A DNA stretch of 64,000 nucleotides from Roseovarius indicus (GTDB lineage: Bacteria > Pseudomonadota > Alphaproteobacteria > Rhodobacterales > Rhodobacteraceae). This document shows, in pieces, positions 55,487 through 64,000 of this stretch. Position 1 is the stretch's first letter, and each line of letters begins with the position of its first letter. The translations under genes and the position numbers were made by a program. The notes under the pieces were generated by a model that was not told where the DNA came from, made no database searches, and saw only the letters and a program-made list of their open reading frames with translations. The stretch covers positions 4,712,001-4,776,000 of the forward strand of contig NZ_CP031598.1 in assembly GCF_008728195.1 (NCBI RefSeq), given 5' to 3'.

Positions 55487-55675
55487 GATGGTCAGTCAAT
55501 TTCCCCGCGCGGAACCAAGGGCTTCAGCCCGGCGCGCATCGCAGGGCCGCCCCGCCGATCCGGCGATTTGGCAAGTGGCCGCCACGCTCGCTGGTGTCAT
55601 CCTGACGTGGCCGCCATAAAGCGCCAGGCCAATTCCGTCGGATCGCCGCACCACGGCCCAGCGATGCGCGGCGCC

Positions 55676-56440
55676 TCACCCCTTCCGCAGCCACCAGACA
55701 TGCTCCGCCGGGAAATCCCGCGACCACTCCGCCGGTATCCCGAACTCCTCGCCCGACGCCCCTTCGGGCGCATAGACCTCCCGCAAGCCCTCGACGACAA
55801 ACCCGATCTCCAGGAACAGCGTGATCCAGTCCGAAAAACTCAGGGAATACTCGATCCCGCCCGGGTCGATCTCCACCTGCGTCCAGTCCACCCGCCCCAT
55901 GCCGCGATACGGCCGATGCAGCACCCGCTCGCACGCCGCCCCGTTCAACGGCGTCGTCAGGTAGACGAAGGGATGATGCCCCAGGAACACCAACTGCCCC
56001 CCGGGGCGCAGCACCCGCCACGCCTCGCGCAGCCACACCTGCGGATCGCACCAGATCGCGGCGCCATATTCCGAAATGGCAAAATCGAACGCCCCGTCGG
56101 CAAAGGGCAGCGCCTCGGCGTTGCCCTCCTCGAAGCGGATATCGACGCCATGCTCCCCCGCCAGCCGCCGTGCCGTGGCCAGTTGCCCCGCCGACACGTC
56201 GATCGCCGAAACCCTTGCTCCGCGCCGCGCCATCCAGGCCGAGACATAGCCCGTCCCACAGCCCAGCTCGACGGCCTCCATGCCCGCCATATCCCCGGGC
56301 AGCATTCCAAGCTCGCGCTCGGGCACGCCCCAGATCCCCCAGTAGGGCGCATCGCTGGCCCAGGCCTCTTCGCCCATCGTGACCCACTCGTCCGCCATGG
56401 CGTTCCAGTGGTCGCGGTTGAGTTCCACATGCTTTTCCAT
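55676..56440 (-). CDS. SAM-dependent methyltransferase (methyltransferase-11 type)
   Basis: 254 residues. SAM motif I AVELGCGTGYVSAWMARRGA, then IDVSAGQLATARR, GNAEALPFADGAFDFAISEYG and LREAWRVLRPGGQLVFLGH. It opens with HVELNRDHWNAMADEW, typical of small-molecule methyltransferases. Substrate unknown. The ATG at 56440 is chosen because similarity to the family begins there; the frame is open upstream. Confidence 0.88.
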   Translation of the reverse strand: MEKHVELNRDHWNAMADEWVTMGEEAWASDAPYWGIWGVPERELGMLPGDMAGMEAVELGCGTGYVSAWMARRGARVSAIDVSAGQLATARRLAGEHGVDIRFEEGNAEALPFADGAFDFAISEYGAAIWCDPQVWLREAWRVLRPGGQLVFLGHHPFVYLTTPLNGAACERVLHRPYRGMGRVDWTQVEIDPGGIEYSLSFSDWITLFLEIGFVVEGLREVYAPEGASGEEFGIPAEWSRDFPAEHVWWLRKG

Positions 56441-56597
56441 GGCCCGAACCCTACCCCCGCCGCGCCCCTTGGCAAGCGCAATCGCCAGCCACCTTCGCAC
56501 CCGCGCACCATCCCCCCTTGACCGGCGCAGACACCCACCCCTTGCCGCACAGCCCACAGGCGCCATACTTGACCCCAAGCCACAGGAGGAGCCAGCC

Positions 56598-57179
56598 ATG
56601 CACAAACTTCAGGTCCAGGGCGTACACCACATCACGCTCACCGGCGCCGATCGCCAGACATCCATCGACTTCTGGGAAGGCGTGCTCGGCATGCCCTTCA
56701 TCTTCGATCAGCCCAACCTCGACGACCCCGACGAAGGCCATCTCTATTTCGACCCGGGCGACGGGCGGCTCATCACCGTCTTCACCAACGAGAAACGCAA
56801 GCCCGTCCACAAGCGCACCCCCACCGATCCTGGCTGCGTCCACCACCTCGCCCTCAATGTCAGCCACGCGACCTTCTCGCAGGTGGCCGAGCGGCTCGAC
56901 GCCCGCGGCATCCCCCATTCCGGGCCAAAGGACCGCGGCTTCATGGATTCGATCTATTTCAAGGATCCGCTCGGCTTCCTGATCGAACTCGCCTGCTACC
57001 GGTTCGAACCGCCCCGCGGCTGCTCCCATGCCGACGTGATGATCGAAGCCCACCGCGACCGCGTCGCCCTTGGCGATTACAACATCCAGGAAAAACACCT
57101 CGCCCACGCCATCGAGCGGCTTGTCCACCGCACGCAAGCCAGCCTCTCAGGCGACCGCGAACCGAAGAACCCGTACTGA
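56598..57179 (+). CDS. VOC family protein (glyoxalase/dioxygenase-like)
   Basis: 193 residues, two paired beta-alpha-beta modules. Metal ligands are suggested by HHITLTGAD, CVHHLALNV and the Glu in GFLIELACYRFE, the H/H/E set of VOC enzymes. It resembles ring-cleaving dioxygenase or glyoxalase domains; the substrate is unknown. A tail of about 45 residues follows the fold. The ATG at 56598 has GGAGGA. It ends at palindrome cluster E. Confidence 0.86.
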   Translation: MHKLQVQGVHHITLTGADRQTSIDFWEGVLGMPFIFDQPNLDDPDEGHLYFDPGDGRLITVFTNEKRKPVHKRTPTDPGCVHHLALNVSHATFSQVAERLDARGIPHSGPKDRGFMDSIYFKDPLGFLIELACYRFEPPRGCSHADVMIEAHRDRVALGDYNIQEKHLAHAIERLVHRTQASLSGDREPKNPY

Positions 57180-57186
57180 GCGTGAA

Positions 57187-57384
57187 GGCCGGAATTTTCG
57201 AAAATTCCGGCCAATCTTCTTCACAGAAGATTGGAGGCACTCCGCCCCCAACCCCGTGCCACCCGGAATCTTCCAAGATTCCGGGTAATTTTCTTCGAAG
57301 AAAATTACGCGCCCAGCATGACCCGGGTGACAAGTCCTTCGCCCGGCGCGATGGGCTTACTCGTAGGGTGGGTGCCAACCCACC
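57187..57384. repeat. Composite palindrome cluster E between VOC and cysK genes
   Basis: Perfect palindromes at 57187–57212 (core TTTTCGAAAA) and 57285–57308 (core TTTTCTTCGAAGAAAA), near-perfect ones at 57211–57234 and 57262–57285, and the GGTGGGT-GCCA-ACCCACC hairpin at 57367–57384. The two genes converge here. Confidence 0.8.
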
Positions 57385-57400
57385 ACACCCCACGCAAAGA

Positions 57401-58480
57401 TCACCCCATCTGGTACCCCGGCGTCGACTTGGAAATCGCCTCTTCCTCCTCGCTCATATCCTCCGGGATATCCTCGAACAAAGGCGTCGTCATGTACCGC
57501 TCCCCGGTATCCGGCAGCATCGCCAAAATCACCGTCCCGGGCTCGGCCGTCTCGGCCAGCTTCATGGCAATCGCAAAGGTCGACCCGCCGGACACGCCGG
57601 TAAAGATCCCCTCCTTCGCCGCCAGCTTCTTCGCCCAGGCAATCCCTTCCGGCCCCGGCACCGGGATCAGGTCGTCGTAAAGACCGTTGTCGATCGCCTC
57701 CTGCAACACCAGCGGGATGAAATCCGGCGTCCAGCCCTGGATGGGGTGCGGCTCGAATGCCGGGTGGCTCACCGCCGGCTGGCCCTTGTCGTCGCGCTCC
57801 TGCGCCGTCCCGCTGCCCACAAGCGCGGCATTCGCCGGCTCCGACAGCACGATCTTCGTCTCCGGCCGTTCTTTTTTCAGCACCCGGCCCAGGCCCGTCA
57901 CCGTGCCGCCCGTGCCATAGCCCGTCACCACGTAATCCAGCCGGTGCCCGTCGAAATCCGCCATGATCTCGCGCGCCGTGGTCATCTCGTGGATGTCGGC
58001 ATTGGCCTCGGTCTCGAACTGGTGCGCCAGGAACCAGCCATTCGCCTCGGCCAGCTCCACCGCCTTCTGGTACATGCCAAAGCCCTTCTGCGCCCGCGGC
58101 GTCAGAACCACCTTCGCGCCCAGCATCCGCATCAGCCGCCGCCGCTCGATCGAGAAACTGTCGGCCATCGTCACCACCAGCGGATAGCCCTTCGCGGCAC
58201 AGACCATCGCCAGCCCGATGCCGGTGTTCCCGCTCGTGGCCTCGACCACGGTCTGCCCGGGCTTGAGCGATCCGTCCCGCTCCGCCGCCTCGATGATGCT
58301 CACCGCCAGCCGGTCCTTGACCGACGCGGCCGGGTTGAACGCCTCGGCCTTCACGTAAACCTCCACCCCCTCGGGCGCGAGGTTGTTCACCCGGATCACC
58401 GGCGTATCGCCGATCGTCTCGATCACGCTGTCGTAAAGCTTGCCACGCCCTTGCGTGCTGCGGGTTCCGTCCTTGGCCAT
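57401..58480 (-). CDS. cysK: Cysteine synthase A
   Basis: 359 residues, PLP fold type II. PLP lysine in NPAASVKDRLA, the TSGNTGIGLA loop, GTGGTVTGLGR, and GVSGGSTFA for phosphate binding. It makes cysteine from O-acetylserine and sulfide. It is about 45 residues longer than enterobacterial CysK, with an acidic C-terminal tail (EDMSEEEEA). Start chosen at the ATG at 58480 with a GGGAGAGGA site. Confidence 0.93.
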   Translation of the reverse strand: MAKDGTRSTQGRGKLYDSVIETIGDTPVIRVNNLAPEGVEVYVKAEAFNPAASVKDRLAVSIIEAAERDGSLKPGQTVVEATSGNTGIGLAMVCAAKGYPLVVTMADSFSIERRRLMRMLGAKVVLTPRAQKGFGMYQKAVELAEANGWFLAHQFETEANADIHEMTTAREIMADFDGHRLDYVVTGYGTGGTVTGLGRVLKKERPETKIVLSEPANAALVGSGTAQERDDKGQPAVSHPAFEPHPIQGWTPDFIPLVLQEAIDNGLYDDLIPVPGPEGIAWAKKLAAKEGIFTGVSGGSTFAIAMKLAETAEPGTVILAMLPDTGERYMTTPLFEDIPEDMSEEEEAISKSTPGYQMG

Positions 58481-58683
58481 GAATCCTCTCCCTTGAAATC
58501 TCCTGACACTGTCCGCCACAGCCTAGCACGGCCCACCCCATCCATGCTGCCTTTTCTCGTCGCCGGACACGGAACACCGTTCCGTGCAACGGCGCACAGC
58601 GGTGGATCGTATTCCGGCAATTGCGCGGGCCGGCCCCCCGCGCCTATCTTCCCTGCCAACAGATCACCGAAAGGCCCGACGCC

Positions 58684-59169
58684 ATGACAGCCCCCGTCCA
58701 CCCCGCCGCCCGCATCGGCCACGTTCACCTCAAGGTCGCCGACCTCGACCGTGCCATCGCCTTCTATTCCGGCGTCCTCGGCTTCGAGCTGCAACAGCGC
58801 TACGGCCGCGGCGCCGCCTTCCTGTCGGCCGGCGGCTACCACCACCATATCGGCCTCAACACCTGGGAATCGCTGGGCGCCACACCCCCACCACCGGGCC
58901 ATACCGGCCTCTACCACACCGCCTTCCTCTACCCCGACCGCGCCCAGCTGGCCGATGCGCTCCGCCGCGTGGTCGATGCCGGCATTCCGCTTGACGGTGC
59001 CGCCGATCACGGCGTGAGCGAGGCGCTCTACCTCACCGATCCCGACGGCAACGGCGTCGAGCTCTACCGCGACCGGCCCGAGGCGGAATGGCCCCGCGAC
59101 GCAGACGGCACCCTCGCCATGACAAACGCCCCGCTCGACCTCGACGCGCTCCTGGCCGAGGCGCCCTGA
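58684..59169 (+). CDS. VOC family protein (catechol-dioxygenase/glyoxalase-like)
   Basis: 161 residues, single VOC module pair. HVHLKVADLDRAIAFYSGVLGF, GLYHTAFLYPDRAQ and DGNGVELYRDRPE supply the His/His/Glu metal triad. It resembles the CatE-type proteins; physiological substrate unknown. The ATG at 58684 is used. It runs into the ParB-like gene with a 59-bp gap. Confidence 0.86.
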   Translation: MTAPVHPAARIGHVHLKVADLDRAIAFYSGVLGFELQQRYGRGAAFLSAGGYHHHIGLNTWESLGATPPPPGHTGLYHTAFLYPDRAQLADALRRVVDAGIPLDGAADHGVSEALYLTDPDGNGVELYRDRPEAEWPRDADGTLAMTNAPLDLDALLAEAP

Positions 59170-59228
59170 TCCCCGGCGCCCGGCCCGGGTCATTGCCCCA
59201 AGGCCCCGCCGTCCCTATCTCAGGGGGT

Positions 59229-60617
59229 ATGAGCGACACAGCCCCAGACGACACAGCCTCGGGCACGGCGGCAGATCAGCCCCGGCCCGACCTGACCGTA
59301 CCGCCGAAAGCAGACCGCACGGCCCGGATTGCCGAAGCCGTCTCTGCCGCCGGGGATGCCACCCATTTCGTGCCCGCCGAAACCGGCTATCTCGAGGTGC
59401 CGGTGATCGAGCTCGACCACGGCAACCTCGTCTACCGGGCCGACAACGGCCGCGTGCTGTCCGAGCTGACCAATGCCGCCCTGGCACAGAACGTCTCCCT
59501 CGACGACCTCAAGGCCCGCGCCGAAAACGCCGAGGTGCAGCACCTCCTGCACGATCTGCTGATCGACAAGGCCCGCGACCCCAAGGGCCCGATATACGAG
59601 GAACTGGAACGCTACGGCCGCCAGACCGACCCGCTGCTGATCCGCGAAGACGGCGTCGTGCTCAACGGCAACCGGCGGCTGGCCTCCATGCGCCAACTGC
59701 AGGCGGCCAACCCCGACGGCTACGCCCGCTTTGCCCATGTCCGCGCCGCGGTCCTGCCCGAGGGCCTCACCGAACAGGAGGTCGAATTCATCGAGGCCGC
59801 GCTGCAGATGGCCCCCGACCTCAAGCTCGATTACGGCTGGATCAACCGCCGCCTGAAGCTCCGCCAGCACGTCGCCGACATGGGCGCCGACCGCGTGCTC
59901 GAGGCCTACCGTTTCTCCGACCCCGCCGAGATCGACCGCGAACTGGCCGAGCTGGCCCTGGCCGAAGATTACCTCGACTGGGCCGGCCAGCCCGGCCATT
60001 TCCAGCTTGTCGACGATCACGAAGACGCCTTCACCGCGCTTCAGGCCCAGATGGAGACGTTCAAGCCGCCCCACCTCGCCCTCCTGTGGCATCGCGTCGG
60101 CTTTTCCATGATCCGCGCCCGCGACGCGCTCGACCGCAAGATCCTGCACTACTTCCCCTTCACCGACCCGCTCCCGCCGGTCACCCGCAACTGGGTGCCC
60201 CGCTCGCTGGCCGAGGATCACGGCATCGTCGAACGCCAGAACGAGGGCGAGAACCGCCCGCTCGACAAATCCGGCGCCGACCGCCTCCTGCCGCTGGTCA
60301 GCGACCCGGCCCAGGCAGCCGCCACGGCCAAGGCCGCCATGGCGCTTATGGACACGCTCAAGGGCAACCAGGATCGCCTGCTGGGCTTCGCCCGCCTCAT
60401 GTCCCTCCTGCGCAACGCCGGCAAGACCTTCGAGGAGATGAAGGTCGAGGACCTGACCGAGGAGCAGATGCGGTCGATCCGGGCCCAGCTCGCGGCGCTC
60501 CAGCAATATACCGGCCCTGTCACCCCCGCCGACGCGGCACATGACCACGAGGCCGGCGACGGCGTCCGCTCGACCGTGCGCAGGACATGGAACAAGGCCA
60601 GACGCCTGATCGACTAG
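59229..60617 (+). CDS. ParB/Srx-like domain protein of unknown role
   Basis: 462 residues. An Asp/Ala/Pro-rich head (1–50) is followed by a region in which LIREDGVVLNGNRRLASMRQL matches the ParB-N/sulfiredoxin-like motif (ExxxGxRRxxA type). The remainder is alpha-helical with EQEVEFIEAALQMAPDLKLDYGWINRRLKLR, like the helical part after ParB-N in plasmid and phage relatives. No HTH is evident. It is a stand-alone gene next to VOC and agmatine deiminase genes, so chromosome partition is not implied. Confidence 0.7.
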   Translation: MSDTAPDDTASGTAADQPRPDLTVPPKADRTARIAEAVSAAGDATHFVPAETGYLEVPVIELDHGNLVYRADNGRVLSELTNAALAQNVSLDDLKARAENAEVQHLLHDLLIDKARDPKGPIYEELERYGRQTDPLLIREDGVVLNGNRRLASMRQLQAANPDGYARFAHVRAAVLPEGLTEQEVEFIEAALQMAPDLKLDYGWINRRLKLRQHVADMGADRVLEAYRFSDPAEIDRELAELALAEDYLDWAGQPGHFQLVDDHEDAFTALQAQMETFKPPHLALLWHRVGFSMIRARDALDRKILHYFPFTDPLPPVTRNWVPRSLAEDHGIVERQNEGENRPLDKSGADRLLPLVSDPAQAAATAKAAMALMDTLKGNQDRLLGFARLMSLLRNAGKTFEEMKVEDLTEEQMRSIRAQLAALQQYTGPVTPADAAHDHEAGDGVRSTVRRTWNKARRLID

Positions 60618-60694
60618 CACCGCCCCCCGGGGGCCATGGCCAAGCCCGCGAAGCCCGGCTACTCTTCGGCCCGAAAGGCCAGAGGACGACCCGG

Positions 60695-61711
60695 ATGACC
60701 ACCCGACAAACCCCGCGCGCCGCGGGCTTCACCATGCCCGCCGAATGGGCGCCCCACGCCCGCACCTGGATGATGTGGCCCTGCCGCGCCGAGGTGTGGG
60801 AGGACATGGACGCCACCCGCCGCAACTATGCCGACGTGGCCCATGCCATCCGCGAGTTCGAACCCGTCACCATGCTCGTCCGGCCGCAGGACGAACCGGG
60901 CGCCCGCGCCCTCCTCGGGTCCGACATCGACCTCCTGCCGCACCCCATCGACGACAGCTGGGCCCGCGACGCCGGCCCCTGCTTCCTCACCGATGCGACA
61001 GGAAACCGCGCCGGCACCAGCTTCCGCTTTAACGCCTGGGGCGGCAAGTATACGCCTTACGACGGCGACGACAGCGCCGCCGACGCCATCCTCTCCGCCG
61101 CCGGCGTCCGCGCCTTCGCCTCAAACCTCATCGCCGAAGGCGGCGGCATCACCACAGACGGCGAAGGCACGATCATCACCACGCGCAGTTGCTTCCCCAA
61201 CGCCAACCGCAACCCCGGCTGGACGCTCGACCAGATCGAAACCGAACTGAAGGACATGCTGGGCGCCGAAAAGGTCATCTGGCTCCCCGGCAACGTGGAA
61301 GAAACCGAAACCGACGGCCATGTCGACGGCATCGCCATGTTCCTCGCGCCCGGCCTCCTGATGGTGCAGGGCAATGACCGGCCCGACCACCCCTGGCGCC
61401 ACATCCACGCCGCCAACCTCGCCGCCCTCGCCGGCCAGACCGACGCGCGCGGCCGCCCCCTCAAACTCGTCCACTGCCCAGACGCGTTCGACTACGTTAC
61501 CGACAGCGACAATTTCTGCGATTCCTACGTCAACGCCTATATCTGCAATGGCGCCGTCATCGTCCCGCGATACAACCTCCCCGAAGACGGGCGCGTTCGC
61601 GAACTCTTCGAGGAACACCTGCCAAACCACCACGTCCGCATGGTCGACATCACCACGCTCGCCACCGGCGGCGGCGGCATCCACTGCATCACCCAGCAGG
61701 AACCGGCCTGA
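60695..61711 (+). CDS. aguA: Agmatine deiminase
   Basis: 338 residues of the pentein fold. GFTMPAEWAPHARTWMMWP opening, DDSWARDAGP, ETDGHVDGIAMF with the catalytic His, and nucleophile Cys331 in GGGGIHCITQQEP. It hydrolyses agmatine to N-carbamoylputrescine and ammonia in putrescine synthesis. The usual partner, N-carbamoylputrescine amidase, is not in the window. The ATG at 60695 sits 77 bp after the ParB-like gene. Confidence 0.94.
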   Translation: MTTRQTPRAAGFTMPAEWAPHARTWMMWPCRAEVWEDMDATRRNYADVAHAIREFEPVTMLVRPQDEPGARALLGSDIDLLPHPIDDSWARDAGPCFLTDATGNRAGTSFRFNAWGGKYTPYDGDDSAADAILSAAGVRAFASNLIAEGGGITTDGEGTIITTRSCFPNANRNPGWTLDQIETELKDMLGAEKVIWLPGNVEETETDGHVDGIAMFLAPGLLMVQGNDRPDHPWRHIHAANLAALAGQTDARGRPLKLVHCPDAFDYVTDSDNFCDSYVNAYICNGAVIVPRYNLPEDGRVRELFEEHLPNHHVRMVDITTLATGGGGIHCITQQEPA

Positions 61712-61714
61712 GCC

Positions 61715-62794
61715 TCACACCACGATCTCGCCCACGGGCCGCCTCAACGACATCGGCAACGCCGCCGCCCGCCCGAACCTGACAACCAGGTCCGGCCGCT
61801 GGCCCGGTATCCCCAGCCACCCGGCAAACTCCTCCCGAACGGAAGGCACCTCCACCGGCTGATTGACATGCGCCGTCTTCAGCCCCAGCGCCGTCGCCTG
61901 CAACGCAAACCGCTGAAACGCCCGCCCGACCCTGATCCAATGCGCCGGGTCGGCCTTGTCGCCGACGAACACCGCCACCCCCGAAGACGTGCGCACATGG
62001 CCGCGGTACTTGTCGTTCTCGCTCCCCTTCCGGAAGACCAGCCCGAACATCGCCCGCGTCAGCCACCCCGGCATCACCGGGTTGCCCGACGCGGCGGTGA
62101 ACAGCCCGTCGCCCCGCGCCAGCGCCTCATCGGGCGAAAACCGGATCCACTCCTTCAGCTCCTCGACAAAGGCCGGGTCATCCATCTGGGCGGAATTTCC
62201 CTCCACGACCGCTTCGAGGATCGTCTCGAGATCCACCACGTCGGTGAAGATCAGAAGCTCGACGCCCTCTTCCCGCGCGGCCTCCTGCAAACGGCGGATA
62301 TCCTCCGCCGACACCGGCGCCCCGTCATAATCCGACCGCGTCGACTGCCGATAGGGGATCGCCTCGTAAAGCGGGCTCTCCGCCGCCGCCCCCTGCTCCA
62401 GCGCAATCCCGACCCCGTCCTTCCCGGCGGCGCTCACCGCGGCCCTCCGCCCCGACGCCCCGGCAGCAATCACCAGGTTCTCCGCCGCACAGCCAAGGCT
62501 CACGTAAAGATGGTGATCATCCGGGTCGACAACCTCCGTCCGCCGGTCGAAATCCGGCAGGATATCCACCGCCCCCTCGCTCACCCGAAACCGCCAGGGC
62601 TGCGTGTTATGCCCGTTCGCCGCCAGCGACGCCATCCTGACCAGCTCGCCAAGCTCCGGCTCGGCCGCCAGCAACTGCCGCTGCCGCGCCGCCTCCTCGG
62701 CATAGGCCCCCATCCTCGGCCACGTCCCATAGCCCACCGCGGCCAGCGCGGTGACAGACAGACCAGATACCAACAGGGCACGACGGGACAGCAT
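61715..62794 (-). CDS. Acg-family FMN-binding nitroreductase-like protein with Tat signal
   Basis: 359 residues. The N-terminus MLSRRALLVSGLSVTALAAV is a twin-arginine signal. The domain begins with ASLAANGHNTQPWRF, the hallmark of the Acg branch of nitroreductases, and has two half-domains with FQRFALQATALGLKTAHVNQP at the FMN site. Acg proteins are thought to bind or store FMN and often lack reductase activity. It is exported to the periplasm if the signal works. It converges on the deiminase gene with 3 bp between stops. Confidence 0.87.
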   Translation of the reverse strand: MLSRRALLVSGLSVTALAAVGYGTWPRMGAYAEEAARQRQLLAAEPELGELVRMASLAANGHNTQPWRFRVSEGAVDILPDFDRRTEVVDPDDHHLYVSLGCAAENLVIAAGASGRRAAVSAAGKDGVGIALEQGAAAESPLYEAIPYRQSTRSDYDGAPVSAEDIRRLQEAAREEGVELLIFTDVVDLETILEAVVEGNSAQMDDPAFVEELKEWIRFSPDEALARGDGLFTAASGNPVMPGWLTRAMFGLVFRKGSENDKYRGHVRTSSGVAVFVGDKADPAHWIRVGRAFQRFALQATALGLKTAHVNQPVEVPSVREEFAGWLGIPGQRPDLVVRFGRAAALPMSLRRPVGEIVV

Positions 62795-62927
62795 GGCGCA
62801 TCCTTTCCTTGTCCTTCCCACTCCCCGGGAAAAACCTACACCAGCACCGCATTTTCCGAATTGATCCGCGTCAAGGGAAAGGCCCGCCTACCCCGGCAGG
62901 GTCAAGACCCGCGGGCAGGCCCGCCGC

Positions 62928-63239
62928 TCACCCGTAGCGCTTCCACGTCTCCATCTCGACGGCCTTGCGCATTTCCAGCTCCGAAATCTCCGCCTGGATC
63001 TTCCGCTTCGCCTCGGGGTCCGTCGCCCCGGCAAGCCTTTGCTTCGCCGCCTCGATCTTCCGCTGCATCTCTCCCAGCGGCGTCATCGTCCCGCTCTCGG
63101 CATAGACATGCGCGAACGGGTCGCTTGTCAGGCTGCTCTCGGCAATCGGCTTCCCGGCCCCCGGCAGGTTGTCGAGGTCGCCATTCTCCTGCGCCTGCCT
63201 GAAGGCATTCTCGATCAGTGAACTGAACATCTCGTCCAA
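62928..63239 (-). CDS. DUF1992 (DnaJ homologue subfamily C28-type) protein
   Basis: 103 residues. IENAFRQAQENGDLDNLPGAGKPI is the DUF1992 signature; the rest is a charged helix (RKIEAAKQRLAGATDPEAKRKI). Function unknown; in other organisms the domain is found in DNAJC28-like proteins. It starts with MDEMFSSL at 63239; the Met at codon 4 is an alternative. Confidence 0.85.
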   Translation of the reverse strand: MDEMFSSLIENAFRQAQENGDLDNLPGAGKPIAESSLTSDPFAHVYAESGTMTPLGEMQRKIEAAKQRLAGATDPEAKRKIQAEISELEMRKAVEMETWKRYG

Positions 63240-63315
63240 CCTTCCGTTCTGCCGGGTTCCGCCAAAAGATGGGGTGCCCGCCCGCCCCGCTCAAGCCCCT
63301 GCGGCAATCCCCCGC

Positions 63316-64000
63316 CTAGCCGCGCGGACCCAGCCGGAAATCCACCCAGACCGGGTAATGATCCGACGGCCATACCCCCCCGATCTTCGCCGTCGCCATC
63401 CCCGCCCGGCCCACGGGCACGGCGCCCTCGTCATGCAGCAGGTGATCGATCGCCCCGAACAAATGCATCCCGGTGTTGAAATGAAACGTCGCCCCCCTCT
63501 GCGCCGCCCGCGCAAATCCCCCCTCGTAGAAGATCCGCAACGCCCGCGAATTCCGTCGCGCGTTGAAATCTCCCGCCACCAGCACCCGATCCCCCCGCGC
63601 CTGCGCCGCCTCCGCCAGCTCCACCACCCGCCGCGCCGACCGCAGCCGCTGCGTCGTGTCGATGAAATGCAGATGCACGTTGAACACGCTCACCACCTCG
63701 CCGCTCTCCCGGTGCTCCAGCCGCGCCCATGTCACGGCATCCGGATACCCGGCAATCGCCCGGATCGACCGGAAATTCGCATCCGGCCGGGTGAAGAAGA
63801 CAAACCCGTCATCCAGCAGCCGGAACGCCCCCGGCCGATAGAAAATCGGCTGCCCCACCGACACGCCCCGCCCGAACCCCGACGCGGCCGAGCGATACTC
63901 CGGCAAGGCATCCAGCAGCCATCGCTCCCACACATCCGCACCACCGCCCTGCCCGCGCGTCTCCAGCTCCTGGAAGGCCACGATATCCGCCCCCATCCGC
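63316..64000 (-). CDS. Endonuclease/exonuclease/phosphatase family protein (partial, N-terminus beyond window)
   Basis: At least 228 codons, running off the right edge. The visible part begins in RMGADIVAFQELE (metal-binding Glu) and includes VSVFNVHLHFIDTTQRL, VLVAGDFNARRNSRAL and the C-terminal WPSDHYPVWVDFRL (catalytic Asp-His). This is the exonuclease III/DNase I-like phosphodiesterase fold, substrate unknown. The N-terminal strand with the first Asn ligand is outside the window. Confidence 0.87.
   Translation of the reverse strand, partial: RMGADIVAFQELETRGQGGGADVWERWLLDALPEYRSAASGFGRGVSVGQPIFYRPGAFRLLDDGFVFFTRPDANFRSIRAIAGYPDAVTWARLEHRESGEVVSVFNVHLHFIDTTQRLRSARRVVELAEAAQARGDRVLVAGDFNARRNSRALRIFYEGGFARAAQRGATFHFNTGMHLFGAIDHLLHDEGAVPVGRAGMATAKIGGVWPSDHYPVWVDFRLGPRG

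Overview
The window is a GC-rich (well over 60 percent) chromosomal segment from an alphaproteobacterium, almost certainly a marine Rhodobacteraceae (Roseobacter group). The evidence is the mix of genes and their order: argH–lipoprotein–lysA–DUF4175, ftsK–lolA, rsmI–yraN–gshB with a divergent LpoA-like lipoprotein, glnD ... murJ ... trpS, plus CtrA-type and alphaproteobacterial LexA-type sites. About 54 protein genes are recognisable. No rRNA, tRNA or CRISPR array was seen.

Layout. 1–5.1 kb (minus): DUF4175 membrane protein (cut by the window edge), lysA, a DUF2834 membrane protein, a small lipoprotein, argH. 5.2–11.6 kb (plus): TlpA-like thiol oxidoreductase, ttcA, an EAL protein with a degenerate GGDEF, yidC, a MOSC protein, engB. 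11.7–14.6 kb: an orphan, C-terminally short dnaE2 behind a LexA-like box. 14.6–18.3 kb: peroxiredoxin, FAD oxidoreductase, rsmD, UbiH-family hydroxylase. 18.4–22.6 kb: amidase, a histidine-ammonia-lyase-like protein lacking the MIO triad, class I aminotransferase. 22.6–27.6 kb: ftsK, lolA, SLT lipoprotein, hspQ. 27.7–28.8 kb: an IS110-family element. 28.8–33.2 kb: gamma-glutamyltransferase, an RsbW/STAS partner-switching pair, thiolase, GNAT. 33.6–38.4 kb: comM/yifB with CtrA-like sites, alpha/beta hydrolase, gshB, yraN, rsmI. 38.4–42.4 kb: LpoA-like lipoprotein, glnD.

The most distinctive part is 44.2–48.2 kb, lying between glnD (followed by a Na/Pi transporter) and murJ. It holds a Hint-domain protein translationally coupled to a HlyC-type toxin-activating lysine acyltransferase, then a second Hint protein that begins with an RTX-C-terminal-like segment, then a nearly lysine-free RTX/Asp-Pro repeat protein. 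An exact 11-bp four-fold repeat precedes the second Hint gene and a perfect TTAA-N7-TTAAC CtrA site precedes the RTX gene. I read this as an accessory surface/secretion locus placed in a housekeeping neighbourhood.

48.5–51.8 kb: murJ, a rhomboid-like protein without its catalytic residues, trpS. Directly after trpS lies a decayed duplicate of the trpS 3-prime end together with its terminator palindromes. 52.6–54.4 kb: a trimeric autotransporter adhesin coupled to a small periplasmic protein. 54.7–64.0 kb: Stf0 sulfotransferase, methyltransferase, two VOC proteins, cysK, a ParB-like protein, agmatine deiminase, an Acg-type nitroreductase, a DUF1992 protein and an endonuclease/exonuclease/phosphatase protein cut by the edge.

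Two families of small intergenic repeats recur: clusters of perfect AT-cored palindromes at gene ends (mostly convergent), and a 25-bp TTGAGTATTT...ATGAAA element.
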